Shown here in pieces: positions 10,428-18,844 of a stretch of DNA of 64,000 nt (position 1 is its first letter; each line of letters begins with the position of its first letter). A program made the translations under genes and the position numbers. The notes under the pieces were generated by a model that saw only the letters and a list, made by a program, of their open reading frames with translations, did not search any database and was not told where the DNA came from. The stretch comes from Paucibacter sp. Y2R2-4 (GTDB taxonomy: Bacteria > Pseudomonadota > Gammaproteobacteria > Burkholderiales > Burkholderiaceae_C). The stretch spans positions 310,001-374,000 of the forward strand of contig NZ_JAJIRO010000005.1 in the NCBI RefSeq assembly GCF_025717535.1, written 5' to 3'.

Positions 10428-10461
10428 CAAAATTCTTTGCTCATCTTGATCAATAATTTTG
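10428..10461. promoter_or_regulatory. Inverted repeats in the hppD/LysR divergent promoter
   Basis: CAAAATT (10428-10434) and AATTTTG (10455-10461) form an inverted repeat with a 20-bp spacer. Inside it sits the perfect 8-bp palindrome TTGATCAA (10446-10453). The region is AT-rich and lies between the two divergent start codons, as is usual for LysR-type operators. Assignment as the LysR site is inference. Confidence 0.45.
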
Positions 10462-10464
10462 TTC

Positions 10465-11364
10465 ATGAAATTGGATCTTGAGTCTTTGGCTGCCTTGGAC
10501 GCCGTCATCCGTCACGGCAGCTTTGCGCGCGCCGCCGAGTCTTTGCACAAGGTGACTTCGGCGGTCAGCTATCAAGTCAAGAAGTTGGAAGAACAACTGG
10601 GCCTGACCCTGGTGGACCGCAGCGCCTACCGCGTGCGCCTGACGCCGGCGGGTGAAGCGGTGCTGGCCGAAGGGCGGCGGCTCTTGCGCCAGGCCCACCA
10701 GGTAGAAGCCTTGGCGCAGCAGCTGGCTTCGGGCTGGGAGGCCAAGCTCTTGGTGGTGGTGGACGGCATCTTGCCGCTGGCCGATACGCTCAAGGCCCTC
10801 AAACAACTGGCCGATGAGGGCGTGCCCACCCGAGTGCAGCTGAAGATCGAATTCCTCGGCGGTGTGCAGTACCGCTTTGAGAAGGAAGAGGCCGATCTGA
10901 TGCTGGTCAAGGCTTACCAGCCGTCCAGCCAATTGCTGGCGCAGGCGCAAAGCGAGATCGAGTGCGTCTTGTGCGTGGCGCCTGAACATGCGCTGGCAAG
11001 CCTGGGCAGGCCTGTGAGCCTGGATGACTTGCAAGCGCATGTGGAACTGAGCGTGCAAGACAGCAGCGACCGCAGTGCCAGCCTGGCCCAGGCTGGCGGG
11101 GACCACCATCTGTTCGGCGGCGAGCGGGTGTTTTATTTGTCCGGCTTTGTCGCCAAGCGCCAGGCCTTGCTGATGGGCATGGGCTTTGGCTGGATGCCGC
11201 GCTATCTGGTCGATGAGGCCCTGGCTGCGGGGCAGTTGGTCGAGCTGGCTTTTGAGGGCGGCTCACGGTTTCGATTCACGCCCTGGCTGGTGCAGCGGCT
11301 GGATCGCCCGCCGGGCCGGGCGGGGCGCCGCTTGATTGAGCTGCTGACCGATGCCCCGGCTTGA
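10465..11364 (+). CDS. LysR family transcriptional regulator, divergent from hppD
   Basis: A 299-residue LysR-type regulator. The N-terminal winged helix-turn-helix (about residues 4-62) contains FARAAESLHKVTSAVSYQVK and LEEQLGLTLVDRS. The rest is an effector-binding domain of the periplasmic-binding-protein fold. The ATG at 10465 gives the usual LysR N-terminus; a TTG two codons upstream is less likely. Its divergent position suggests it controls hppD and the linked VOC gene, with an aromatic metabolite as effector, but that is inference. Confidence 0.85.
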   Translation: MKLDLESLAALDAVIRHGSFARAAESLHKVTSAVSYQVKKLEEQLGLTLVDRSAYRVRLTPAGEAVLAEGRRLLRQAHQVEALAQQLASGWEAKLLVVVDGILPLADTLKALKQLADEGVPTRVQLKIEFLGGVQYRFEKEEADLMLVKAYQPSSQLLAQAQSEIECVLCVAPEHALASLGRPVSLDDLQAHVELSVQDSSDRSASLAQAGGDHHLFGGERVFYLSGFVAKRQALLMGMGFGWMPRYLVDEALAAGQLVELAFEGGSRFRFTPWLVQRLDRPPGRAGRRLIELLTDAPA

Positions 11365-11444
11365 GCCATCAAGGCGCTGCAGCGCGGCATCAGCGAAGAT
11401 CGCTGGGCGATGCTGGGTCCACCGATTTGCCAGGAGTGCCTGAC

Positions 11445-11837
11445 TTGATCTCACATATTCACTTGGGTGTGGGCGACTTTGAGCGAGCCTTCGCTTTTTA
11501 TTCGGACCTGATGGACGCTTTGGGCCATGTGCTGCGCTTTCGCGAGGATGCCAAGCCCTGGGCCGGCTGGCAGTCGCCGGGGGTGGCACGGCCGCTCTTT
11601 TTGATCGGCCATCCCTTCGACGGCGCGCCGGCGGTCGCTGGCAACGGAGCCATGGTGGCGCTATTGGCTACCAGTCGTGCGCAGGTGGACCGCAGCTATG
11701 CGCGGGCCATGGCCGCAGGCGCCCATTGCGAGGGCGCACCCGGACTGCGCCCGCACTATCACCCGGACTACTACGGCGCCTACTTCCGCGACCCTGATGG
11801 CAACAAGATCTGCGTCTGTTGTCATCAAGCGGAGTGA
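11445..11837 (+). CDS. VOC family (glyoxalase-like) protein
   Basis: A small one-chain VOC protein of about 130 residues. The start is probably TTG 11445, giving ISHIHLGVGDFERAFAFYSD as the N-terminal part, with AGGAG eight bases upstream; the frame is open further up to 11361, but that part does not look like protein. The C-terminal YYGAYFRDPDGNKICVCCH block is typical of glyoxalase-like VOC proteins. Likely metal ligands are His in IHLGVG and the C-terminal end of the second module, although the usual final Glu appears as Cys or Val, so metal binding is uncertain. Substrate unknown. Confidence 0.72.
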   Translation: MISHIHLGVGDFERAFAFYSDLMDALGHVLRFREDAKPWAGWQSPGVARPLFLIGHPFDGAPAVAGNGAMVALLATSRAQVDRSYARAMAAGAHCEGAPGLRPHYHPDYYGAYFRDPDGNKICVCCHQAE

Positions 11838-11850
11838 TGAGTGCCTGCGC

Positions 11851-12291
11851 TCAAGCCTGGATGCCGATGCAGATCTGCGCGTGGGTCAGGCTGAGATAAC
11901 GTTCAAAATCATGGTCATAGGCTCGGGCCGGCGCATCAGCTTGTGAGAAATAGGCCCAGACCTGGCCCCAGCCGGCGATCAGGGCCGCAGGCATAGCGCC
12001 TTGGCAATCAAAGACCAAATAGTCACCGGCGGGCACCTGCACCAGCTCATGCGAGGGCGTCTGGGCCTGATCCAGCTTGACGCCGGCCAGCAGCGAATAC
12101 TCGGCCAGATGCTGATTCGCATAGTCGTGATAGACGCCAAAGACCTGCGCCTGGGGGCTCAGTAGACCGCTGCTGGCAAAACTCTGCCAGAGAGGGGCGA
12201 TGCGGGCCGTCAAGGGATTGAACTCATCCGCATTGCTGGTGCGGCAGCTCAGGCCTTGGACTTGAAAAGCTTCGATAGATTCGCGTTGCAT
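11851..12291 (-). CDS. GyrI-like small-molecule-binding domain protein
   Basis: A 146-residue stand-alone effector-binding domain of the AraC/GyrI (SHS2-like) type. Supporting features are the N-terminal GLSCRTSNADEF, the middle FGVYHDYAN...YSLLAGV block, VPAGDYLVFDCQGAMP, and WGQVWAYF...DHDFERY near the end. Such proteins bind small hydrophobic molecules or inhibit gyrase; which applies here is unknown. It converges on the VOC gene at 11837. Confidence 0.75.
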   Translation of the reverse strand: MQRESIEAFQVQGLSCRTSNADEFNPLTARIAPLWQSFASSGLLSPQAQVFGVYHDYANQHLAEYSLLAGVKLDQAQTPSHELVQVPAGDYLVFDCQGAMPAALIAGWGQVWAYFSQADAPARAYDHDFERYLSLTHAQICIGIQA

Positions 12292-12629
12292 GGCTGCTGA
12301 TGTGTTGTGAAGTTAGGACTGTTTGGGATTCAAGCGTTGCTGGACCGCTGCGCATCATCCAGCAAAGCGCTTGGCTCGCGCTAGCGCGGTGGGTCGCCAT
12401 TCGCCCACTTTGTTGAGTGCATTGAGTGCATTGAGCCCAATGAACGCCACTTTGTCTGGATTTCCTCACAGGACAATCAGATTTGGAGCCGGCCTAGGGT
12501 TGACTCGCTTGTTCGGCGGTCGATAGCGCAGGTACAAGCGAGCCAGGGAGTAAGAAGAAAGCAAACGCGCCCAAGGGCCGCGCCATAGTGCGCAGGCCCG
12601 GGATGAAAAGAAGATCGAGGAGACTGGCT
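12292..12629. repeat. Intergenic region with a short 9-bp tandem repeat
   Basis: No convincing gene in these 338 bases. A 9-bp unit TTGAGTGCA is repeated about 2.6 times at 12413-12435. The region should hold promoters for the divergent GyrI-like gene and the small gene to the right. Confidence 0.45.
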
Positions 12630-12908
12630 TTGAGCGAATTTCAACTGCATCAGCAGCATGCCCAAGCTGCGGTGGCGCGCGCCGTGTCGCGAGCGCTGTT
12701 CCTGGTGCCACATTTAGAGCGGGCCGTGGTGGTCACCGAGGCGGACGGTTCGGTGCATGTGCGCGGCGACAGTCGCAAGCTCGAGGCCTCGATTGGCGTG
12801 GACTTGCAACCGCAACACATCGGCGCTTTGTGCCAGCGGCTTCAGCAGCTCGGCGTTCGGGTGTTCGCCTCGGAGTCCGAATACGCGCAGGCCTTGGCTC
12901 AGATCTAG
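12630..12908 (+). CDS. Small conserved-looking protein of unknown function
   Basis: A 92-residue protein if started at TTG 12630, which has a strong GAGGAG seven bases upstream; ATG 12603 or GTG 12588 would add a basic extension. The protein has a helical N-terminus (EFQLHQQHAQAAVARAVSRAL), a central beta-like stretch VVVTEADGSVHVRGDS, and a helical C-terminus. I do not recognise a family. The antisense frame is also open, but the good ribosome site supports this strand. Confidence 0.45.
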   Translation: MSEFQLHQQHAQAAVARAVSRALFLVPHLERAVVVTEADGSVHVRGDSRKLEASIGVDLQPQHIGALCQRLQQLGVRVFASESEYAQALAQI

Positions 12909-12982
12909 CGAGATATTGGCCTTGAACCGGCGGCGGCTGCGGCTCGCGTCGGATGAGATGTGATCTCTCAGCCACAGGAAAT

Positions 12983-13005
12983 AGCTGCAGGCCATAACTG
13001 CAGCT
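12983..13005. terminator. Perfect 8-bp inverted repeat, possible terminator or operator
   Basis: AGCTGCAG and CTGCAGCT flank a 7-base loop (GCCATAA), lying 75 bases after the small gene and 182 bases before the peptidase start. CACA and TGTG further out extend the symmetry. There is no T-run, so terminator or protein-binding site are both possible. Confidence 0.35.
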
Positions 13006-13186
13006 TGTGTGCCGCATCGCGTGGCCAGCGACAGGGCCCGGCTGAAGCTCGCGTTTGAGAGTTTGGTTTGCGCGAGAAAATTCCAGAGTCCGGCGCGAAA
13101 CCATAGTCCAAACCATGGAAACTCCCCGGCCAGAAGCGGGCAGCGCGCCCTCAAAAACAAATCTCACCGCCAAAGCTAGGTCCGCC

Positions 13187-15238
13187 ATGCAGTTGAATAC
13201 AGCCTTTCGATCCTCCACACGCCGCCTGACGGTTTTGCTGCAAGCGGGTCTGCTGGCGACTGCCGCCCAGGCTCAGCTGGCCTCGGGCTTGGATGCCACA
13301 GGCTTCGATCCCGCCGTGCGTGCCCAGGATGACTTGTTTCGCGCCGTCAATGGCACGTGGTTGAAGCGTTATGAATTGCCGGCCGACAAGGCCCGCTTCG
13401 GCAGCTTCATCCAGCTGCGTGACTTGTCTGACGAACGCGTGCGCGCCATCGTCGAGGACTTGGCCTCGCGCCCGGACAACAAGCGCCCGGTGATTGGCAG
13501 CTTGGAGCAAAAAGTGGCCGATTATTACGCGGCCTTTTTGGACACCGCCGCGATCGACCGCGCGGGCTTCGATCCCATCAAACCGGCTTTGGCCCGCATT
13601 GAGGCCATCAGCACGCGGGCTGAGCTGGCGCAGTGGCAGGGCGGTGTGCAGGGGCACTTCTCGCTGCCGATCAATCTGAATGTGTCGCCGGATGTGCTGC
13701 GGCCTACCGTCAACCGCGTGTCCGCGAATCAAGGTGGCCTGGGCCTGCCTGACCGCGACTACTACTTGAAGAAGGACGATGCGCGCCTGGCCAAGGCGCT
13801 GAAGGCCTATGAGCAATACCTGGAGACCTTGGCGCGATTGAGCGGCGAGGCGGAGCCCGCACAGGCGGCTCGCCGCGTCTTGGCTTTGGAAACAGCCATC
13901 GCTCACGCGCACTGGGAGCGGGTGTTGCTGCGCAATCCGACCAAACGTAACAACCCCATGAGCGTGGCGGAGCTGCAAGAAAAAGCGCCTGGCTTTGACT
14001 GGGCCTTGCTGATGCAGTCCGCCGGCCTGGGCGGGCAGGGGCGCTTGAATGTAGGTCAGCCCAGCACGGCCACGGCGGTGGCGCGTCTGTACGCCGACTT
14101 GCCGCTGGCCGATTGGAAGCTCTACTTCAAGCTGCGCACGCTGGACGACGCGGCCCTGAGCCTGCCGCAAGCCTTCCGCGAGGCGCGCTTTGCGCTGCGC
14201 GATCAAACGTTGACGGGCATCCAGGTGGAAATGCCGCGCTGGCAGCGCAGCATTGCCGAGCTGAACGGCGCTCTGGGCGAGGGCGTGGGCCAGCTCTATG
14301 TGGGCAAGCATTTTTCGCCGGCGCACAAGGCGCGCATGCAAGCGCTGGTCGACAACCTTCTGCTGGCCTACCGCGAATCGATCGAGGGCCTGGACTGGAT
14401 GAGCCCGGCCACCAAGGCCGAGGCGCAGCTCAAGCTCTCCAAATTCATCAGCAAGATCGGCTACCCCGAGGTCTGGCGTGACTACAGCGAGCTGAAAGTT
14501 CTGCGCGCCGACCCTATCGGCAATGCCGAGCGTGCGGCGGCTTTCCGTTGGCAGCGGCAGCTCGTCCGTGTCGGCAAGCCGGTGGACCGCAAGGAATGGA
14601 GCATGACGCCGCAAACGGTCAATGCTTCCTACAGTCCGACACTGAATGCCATCACCTTCCCGGCCGCCATTTTGCAACCGCCCTTCTTTGATATGGCAGC
14701 GGATGATGCGGTCAATTACGGCGCCATCGGTGCCGTCATCGGCCATGAGATCAGCCATGGCTTTGACGACAGCGGCAGCCAATACGACGGTGACGGTGCC
14801 TTGCGCAACTGGTGGGGCGAGGCGGACCGCAAGGCGTTTGAAGGCATCGCTGACAAACTGGTGGCGCAGTACAACGGCTATTCGCCGATTGCTGGCAAAA
14901 CGGTCAATGGCCGCTTGACGCTGGGCGAGAACATCGCTGATCTGTCTGGCCTGCAAATCGCCTACAAGGCCTATCGCCGCTCTTTGCAGGGCAAGCCTGC
15001 AGCCAAGATCGACGGTTTCACCGGGGAGCAGCGCTTCTACTACGGCTTCGCCCAAGTCTGGCGCGGCAAGGCCCGCGATGAATGGGTGCTTCAGCAGCTC
15101 TTGTCCGACCCGCATTCACCGTCCGAGTTCCGTGCCAATGGTACGCCGATCAACCACGACGGCTTCCACGAGGCCTTTGGCACCCAGCCGGGCGACAAGA
15201 TGTTCAAGCCGGCGGCGGAGCGGATTCGGATTTGGTGA
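13187..15238 (+). CDS. M13 family zinc metallopeptidase (neprilysin/PepO type), exported
   Basis: Zinc endopeptidase of the neprilysin family, about 683 residues. The start at ATG 13187 gives a clear signal peptide (basic MQLNTAFRSSTRR, hydrophobic core, ATAAQAQ cleavage), so it is periplasmic or secreted; upstream in-frame codons would add 44 residues without family similarity. The zinc motif is HEISH, near residue 519 inside GAVIGHEISHGFDDSG. The third ligand is Glu in GENIADLSG, about 60 residues later. NASYSP (substrate-binding N-A-x-Y) and the terminal Trp after RIRI are also family hallmarks. It stands alone. The stop codon falls inside a GGTGA repeat. Confidence 0.9.
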   Translation: MQLNTAFRSSTRRLTVLLQAGLLATAAQAQLASGLDATGFDPAVRAQDDLFRAVNGTWLKRYELPADKARFGSFIQLRDLSDERVRAIVEDLASRPDNKRPVIGSLEQKVADYYAAFLDTAAIDRAGFDPIKPALARIEAISTRAELAQWQGGVQGHFSLPINLNVSPDVLRPTVNRVSANQGGLGLPDRDYYLKKDDARLAKALKAYEQYLETLARLSGEAEPAQAARRVLALETAIAHAHWERVLLRNPTKRNNPMSVAELQEKAPGFDWALLMQSAGLGGQGRLNVGQPSTATAVARLYADLPLADWKLYFKLRTLDDAALSLPQAFREARFALRDQTLTGIQVEMPRWQRSIAELNGALGEGVGQLYVGKHFSPAHKARMQALVDNLLLAYRESIEGLDWMSPATKAEAQLKLSKFISKIGYPEVWRDYSELKVLRADPIGNAERAAAFRWQRQLVRVGKPVDRKEWSMTPQTVNASYSPTLNAITFPAAILQPPFFDMAADDAVNYGAIGAVIGHEISHGFDDSGSQYDGDGALRNWWGEADRKAFEGIADKLVAQYNGYSPIAGKTVNGRLTLGENIADLSGLQIAYKAYRRSLQGKPAAKIDGFTGEQRFYYGFAQVWRGKARDEWVLQQLLSDPHSPSEFRANGTPINHDGFHEAFGTQPGDKMFKPAAERIRIW

Positions 15239-15258
15239 GGTGAGGTGAGGTGAGGTGA
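15234..15258. repeat. Pentanucleotide GGTGA tandem repeat (five copies)
   Basis: GGTGA is repeated five times without error. The first copy supplies the TGA stop codon of the M13 peptidase. Copy-number change would leave the stop intact, because the first unit contains it, so the array acts only on the 3' untranslated region. Confidence 0.85.
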
Positions 15259-15379
15259 AACAGGCTGCGGACTTTTGCCCGCCTCCGCGTGCATGGTGCG
15301 CGAGGGCTCTAGCCTGTTCGCCAACGCACAGACGCTTGCGGGGGTAGCGCTGAGCATGGCCTTTTAAGGAGCTCAAACC

Positions 15380-15874
15380 ATGATCAGCAATGCCCAAACG
15401 CATCCGTCCTTCAATCCGCCTGTTCAAGCACCGTTGCCCGATAGCGATAGCTTGATCGGCCAGTCGGGTTTGATCCGCGGCGCTGACGCTGAGGCATTGG
15501 AAACCTCCTTCGGGGTCTTCAATCCGGTCGGCCATGTGATGACCGGTGCTCAGACGCAGGACCAGATCGATGCCTTGATTCAGGCCTTGCATCGCGCCGG
15601 TTGGTCGCCTTCGGCGCTGCGGCAATTCTCCCCTCATGAAAGCAGGGCGGAGTTCCAAGCCATGGTCGACAAGGCTGGCCCTCTGGCGGGTTTCGGCTAC
15701 GAGATCACGCTCTTGCGGCGCTATCTGGCGATGACGGAAGAGGGCTACCGTTGGCTGTTGGTGAAGGCCAAGAATATCGAACATGCAGCCGAGGCGGCCA
15801 AGGTCGCCGGTGCTTGTGGCGCCAGCTTGGCGATTTACTACCGCCTGTTCACCGTTGAGGAGCTGGTGCTGTAA
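15380..15874 (+). CDS. Conserved protein of unknown function
   Basis: A 164-residue soluble protein. The core from about residue 45 to the end (FNPVGHVMTGAQTQDQIDAL, FSPHESRAEFQAMV, GFGYEITLLRRYLAMTEEGYRWLLVK, YYRLFTVEELVL) looks like a compact alpha/beta domain with a glycine-rich pivot, reminiscent of small stress-type proteins that respond to membrane or oxidative stress. I recall similar proteins in other Burkholderiales but know no function. AAGGAG lies about nine bases upstream of the ATG. The first 40 residues are Pro/Ser-rich and probably flexible. Confidence 0.65.
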   Translation: MISNAQTHPSFNPPVQAPLPDSDSLIGQSGLIRGADAEALETSFGVFNPVGHVMTGAQTQDQIDALIQALHRAGWSPSALRQFSPHESRAEFQAMVDKAGPLAGFGYEITLLRRYLAMTEEGYRWLLVKAKNIEHAAEAAKVAGACGASLAIYYRLFTVEELVL

Positions 15875-15909
15875 ACGCTCCGGCCTTGACGCAAAGGCTT
15901 GGCTTGGAG

Positions 15910-15930
15910 GAGGCGCTGAGCAAGCGCCTC
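15910..15930. terminator. Bidirectional hairpin between convergent genes
   Basis: GAGGCGCT and AGCGCCTC form a perfect 8-bp stem with a 5-base loop; GGCTT (15901) and AAGCC (15936) extend it. It sits between two converging genes and probably limits read-through both ways. No T-run is present. Confidence 0.5.
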
Positions 15931-15954
15931 ACCCCGAAGCCTAAACTTGATGCC

Positions 15955-17103
15955 TCACACGCGCAGGAAAGTCAGCAGGGCCTCGTTGAAGGCCTGCGCA
16001 TGCGACACATTGAATCCATGCGGCGCCCCCTGAATCGTCAGCAACTGGCTGTGCGCGATGGCGTGGTGGGTGCGCAAGCCCGAACCTTGAATCGGCACGA
16101 TGGTGTCTGCATCGCCGTGGATCACCAAGGTGGGCACGGTGACCTTCTTCAGATCTTCGCGAAAGTCTGTGTTGTGAAAGGCATCCATGCAAGCCAGGGC
16201 TGCATGTGGCGCTGACTGCTCGCAGAGCGAGACGGCCTTGCGGCGCTCTTGCTCACTGACCTGCAAGACGCCCTTGGCCGAGAAGAAGTCTCGAGTGAAG
16301 AGTTCAAAGAAAGACGTGCGGTCCTCCTGCAGCGCCTTTTTCGACTGCTGCGCCTGTGTGGGGGTCAGCGGGCCTTCGGGGTTATCGGCCGACTTCATGA
16401 GACAAGGCGGTACCGCCGCGGCGAACACCACGCTGTGCAGCCGAGCTTCGCCGTGGCGAGCGATGTAGCGCGCCACCTCACCCCCGCCCATGGAGAAGCC
16501 CACCAGCGTCACGTCTTGCAGATTGCATTGCTGCAGCACCGAGTGCAGGTCATCGGCCAGTGTGTCGTAGCTGTAGCCTGAGGCTGGCTTCTCCGAGCGC
16601 CCAAAGCCTCGGCGGTCATAGCTGACGACTCGATATCCCCCGGCGCGCAGCACGGAGACTTGAGCTTCCCAAGCTTGGGCAGACAGAGGCCAGCCATGAA
16701 TCAGCAGGACCGGCCTGCCGCTGCCTTGCTCGTCTTCAATGTGCAGATGTATGGGCTGCCCCTCAGCGCTTGCGTCGGTGCTGCTCGAGCTCTCTGGACT
16801 CATCAAACTCCCAGCCGCCGCACCGCCCAAGGCACCTGCTGCAGCACCCAAGGACGCGCCCAGCAAGACCCCGACTGGGCCACCCACCGCGACGCCAATG
16901 GCCGCGCCGGTCGCCGCGCCCGCCACCATGCCGCCGCCCATCAACACCGACTTGCCTTCGCGTTCGGCATCCTCAGGCGTCAGCAGAACCTGCGCCTGGG
17001 GATCCGGGTCTTGAGAGGGGACGCCATGACCGGGGACGGCTTGCTCGGCCAGATCTTGGTCTGCGACGGCCGTATTCAGGGGAGGTACGGTGGGAAAGTT
17101 CAT
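15955..17103 (-). CDS. Alpha/beta hydrolase (haloperoxidase-like) with N-terminal glycine-zipper segment
   Basis: The C-terminal 270 residues form an alpha/beta hydrolase resembling non-haem chloroperoxidases and esterases. They show the oxyanion motif HGWPL (about 136), SYDRRGFGRS, the nucleophile elbow GFSMGGG with Ser204, an acid in HGDADTIVP (Asp331 or 333) and His362 in GAPHGFN. Unusually, residues ~52-100 are a Gly/Ala-rich hydrophobic stretch (GGGMVAGAATGAAIG and onward) with glycine-zipper spacing that could insert into or associate with a membrane. The first 50 residues are Pro/Asp-rich, without a signal peptide. GAGGAG ten bases before the ATG supports the start. Substrate unknown. 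Confidence 0.8.
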   Translation of the reverse strand: MNFPTVPPLNTAVADQDLAEQAVPGHGVPSQDPDPQAQVLLTPEDAEREGKSVLMGGGMVAGAATGAAIGVAVGGPVGVLLGASLGAAAGALGGAAAGSLMSPESSSSTDASAEGQPIHLHIEDEQGSGRPVLLIHGWPLSAQAWEAQVSVLRAGGYRVVSYDRRGFGRSEKPASGYSYDTLADDLHSVLQQCNLQDVTLVGFSMGGGEVARYIARHGEARLHSVVFAAAVPPCLMKSADNPEGPLTPTQAQQSKKALQEDRTSFFELFTRDFFSAKGVLQVSEQERRKAVSLCEQSAPHAALACMDAFHNTDFREDLKKVTVPTLVIHGDADTIVPIQGSGLRTHHAIAHSQLLTIQGAPHGFNVSHAQAFNEALLTFLRV

Positions 17104-17259
17104 GGCGCTTGACTCCTCAGTTGGGTATCGGTGCCGGCATAGGCATTGGCCTTGTGGCCAAGGCTTCTTGCCCTTGGGCGAACTTATGCCCGTGCGCCGG
17201 ATTGCGTCTGTGCGGCGGCGTACATCGGCCTCACCTGCCGGTCTGCCATGCCCAGGGGC

Positions 17260-18543
17260 TCAGCGCCTCGCAGCAAAGGCCTGGGGATAGTGGCGCCCAT
17301 ACCAATTCTTCACTTGCTCATACTCCAGGCGCAGGAATGGGCGCAGTTCGGGCACGGCCAGCAAGAGCAGGCCGCTAGTCAAAAAACCTGCTGCCATCAG
17401 CAGATAGACCGACGCCACGGCACCGTATTGCATCAACACGCCAGCCAAGGTGGGCGCCAAGGCTCCAGCTATATGGGCCACGGCGAGGTGGACTGCGCTC
17501 ATGCGTGAGCGGAAGTTCTCCGGCATGGCCAATATGCGGTGCGTCTGCCCCACCAGTTGAGTGACCGAGATGCACAAGCCCATCAGGGCGAACAGCAGGA
17601 CCAAGCCTGGCGCCCAGTCGCACAAGCCAATCGCCGCAAGGGCCAGTCCGCAAACGGCAATCGCGCCAAAGATGGCCCGCACCCGATCCAGGCGATGAAT
17701 CAGGCGATCGGCCAGGCCCGCGACCCCGAGCAGCAGTCCCAGAGACAGCGCTGCGCTACAAGCGCCGAACCACAGTGCAGAGAGCTGCAGCGATTGCAGG
17801 CGCAAGGGCAGCAGCATGCCCGTGGCGGGCAGATAAAACACCATCATCAAGGCGCCCGTGAGCGTCCACCAACGGTCGAGCGGCACGCCCCATTTGGCGC
17901 GCAGGCCGGCCATGATGTCCTGGCACCAGCTGGAGCCGGTCCTCGCTGTCACTTGGAAGCGCGGCTGATCGAGACGAAACGCGGCGAGCACCGCGATGCC
18001 GAATAGCAGCGTGACCAGGGCCAGTGCCCAGGTCACACCCCCGAGCGCGAGGGCGGCGCCACCCAGGCCGGGCCCCAGCAAGCCGCCGAGTGCCTGCGCG
18101 CCACGGCGCAGCCGTATCGCCTCTGGCAGGGACTCGGTCTCGACCAATTCCGGCAAGATGCTGGCCTGTGCCGGCAAAACGATGGCATTGGCCAGCACCG
18201 AGAGCAAGCTGCAGGCGCAGATCAGCGCCAAGTGATACACGCCGCTCAAAGAGAGCAGACAAAGCACCAGCGCCTCCAACAACAAGCAGGTTTTGCCCAG
18301 CCGAATCAGCCCTCGCTTGGGCCAGCGGTCGCCCAGCGGCGACATCAGCGGCATGGCCACCAGAGAACCGAGGGCTATTGCGCTGCCATAGAGCGTGAGA
18401 TCGACGGCGCCGCCGCTTTTTGAAATCCACCAGAGCACGCTGGTTTGGGCTGCGGCAGCAGCCAGCAAGCCGAGTAACTCACTCAGCAATAAGAAACGCA
18501 GGGATGGCGTACAGGCCTGGATGCGGCGAGAGAACTGCAACAT
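17260..18543 (-). CDS. MFS family exporter
   Basis: A 427-residue major facilitator protein with about 12 membrane segments. The loop between segments 2 and 3, PLGDRWPKRGLIRLGK, matches the G-D-R-x-x-R/K-R signature. The overall plan is that of the MFS_3/EntS-like exporters (long hydrophobic N-terminal half, a charged middle near residues 200-215). The C-terminal cytoplasmic tail EYEQVKNWYGRHYPQAF is typical of that group. Substrate unknown. It is divergent from a MocR-like regulator about 300 bases away, which may control it. Confidence 0.82.
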   Translation of the reverse strand: MLQFSRRIQACTPSLRFLLLSELLGLLAAAAAQTSVLWWISKSGGAVDLTLYGSAIALGSLVAMPLMSPLGDRWPKRGLIRLGKTCLLLEALVLCLLSLSGVYHLALICACSLLSVLANAIVLPAQASILPELVETESLPEAIRLRRGAQALGGLLGPGLGGAALALGGVTWALALVTLLFGIAVLAAFRLDQPRFQVTARTGSSWCQDIMAGLRAKWGVPLDRWWTLTGALMMVFYLPATGMLLPLRLQSLQLSALWFGACSAALSLGLLLGVAGLADRLIHRLDRVRAIFGAIAVCGLALAAIGLCDWAPGLVLLFALMGLCISVTQLVGQTHRILAMPENFRSRMSAVHLAVAHIAGALAPTLAGVLMQYGAVASVYLLMAAGFLTSGLLLLAVPELRPFLRLEYEQVKNWYGRHYPQAFAARR

Positions 18544-18844
18544 GAAGGGTCTTTGCTTTTGGGGACTAAGGGACTAAGGGCCTAGGTGCACAGGGGCATA
18601 GGGGCATAGGGGCATAGGGGCATAGGGGCAGCGCAGTCTAGGAAGGCTGTCTCTTGGCGTTAAGACGCAGCAAGGGCTCAAAGGAATGGATACAGATCGC
18701 TGCTGTAGCCATGAGAAATGGCTGGCCTGTATCGATTCACGGACGACGAAGCGGTTATCGTGTCGAGCTTGCGATGCTTGAGGCTCGAAGGAAATTCGGC
18801 GCTTTGATCGCTGGCACTTTGACTTTCTGATCTTTTGAGCTTTT
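18544..18844. other. Divergent intergenic region between MFS exporter and MocR-like regulator
   Basis: 301 bases with no gene. It holds two adjacent 8-bp tandem arrays (18562-18585 and 18593-18630, see separate entry) close to the MFS start, then a more AT-rich part that should contain promoters. No clear palindromic operator was found. Confidence 0.5.
18593..18630. repeat. 8-bp tandem repeat GGGGCATA, 4.75 copies
   Basis: Exact GGGGCATA units at 18593, 18601, 18609 and 18617, then GGGGCA. Immediately before it is a related array, GGGACTAA twice followed by GGGCCTAG (18562-18585). The array is about 50 bases upstream of the MFS start codon on its strand, where copy-number change could alter promoter spacing. 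Confidence 0.9.

Noticed and set aside
10332-10508. 59-codon N-terminal extension of hppD
   Set aside because: It would overlap the divergent LysR gene, and the downstream ATG has a proper ribosome site and the normal family start.
13151-15115. 654-codon open frame opposite the M13 peptidase
   Set aside because: Antisense shadow: composition rich in Arg, Gln and His, no motifs, and the sense strand carries HEISH and other catalytic residues.
18593-18630. Tandem 8-bp units as a CRISPR-like array
   Set aside because: Repeats are direct and contiguous without spacers and there are no cas genes.
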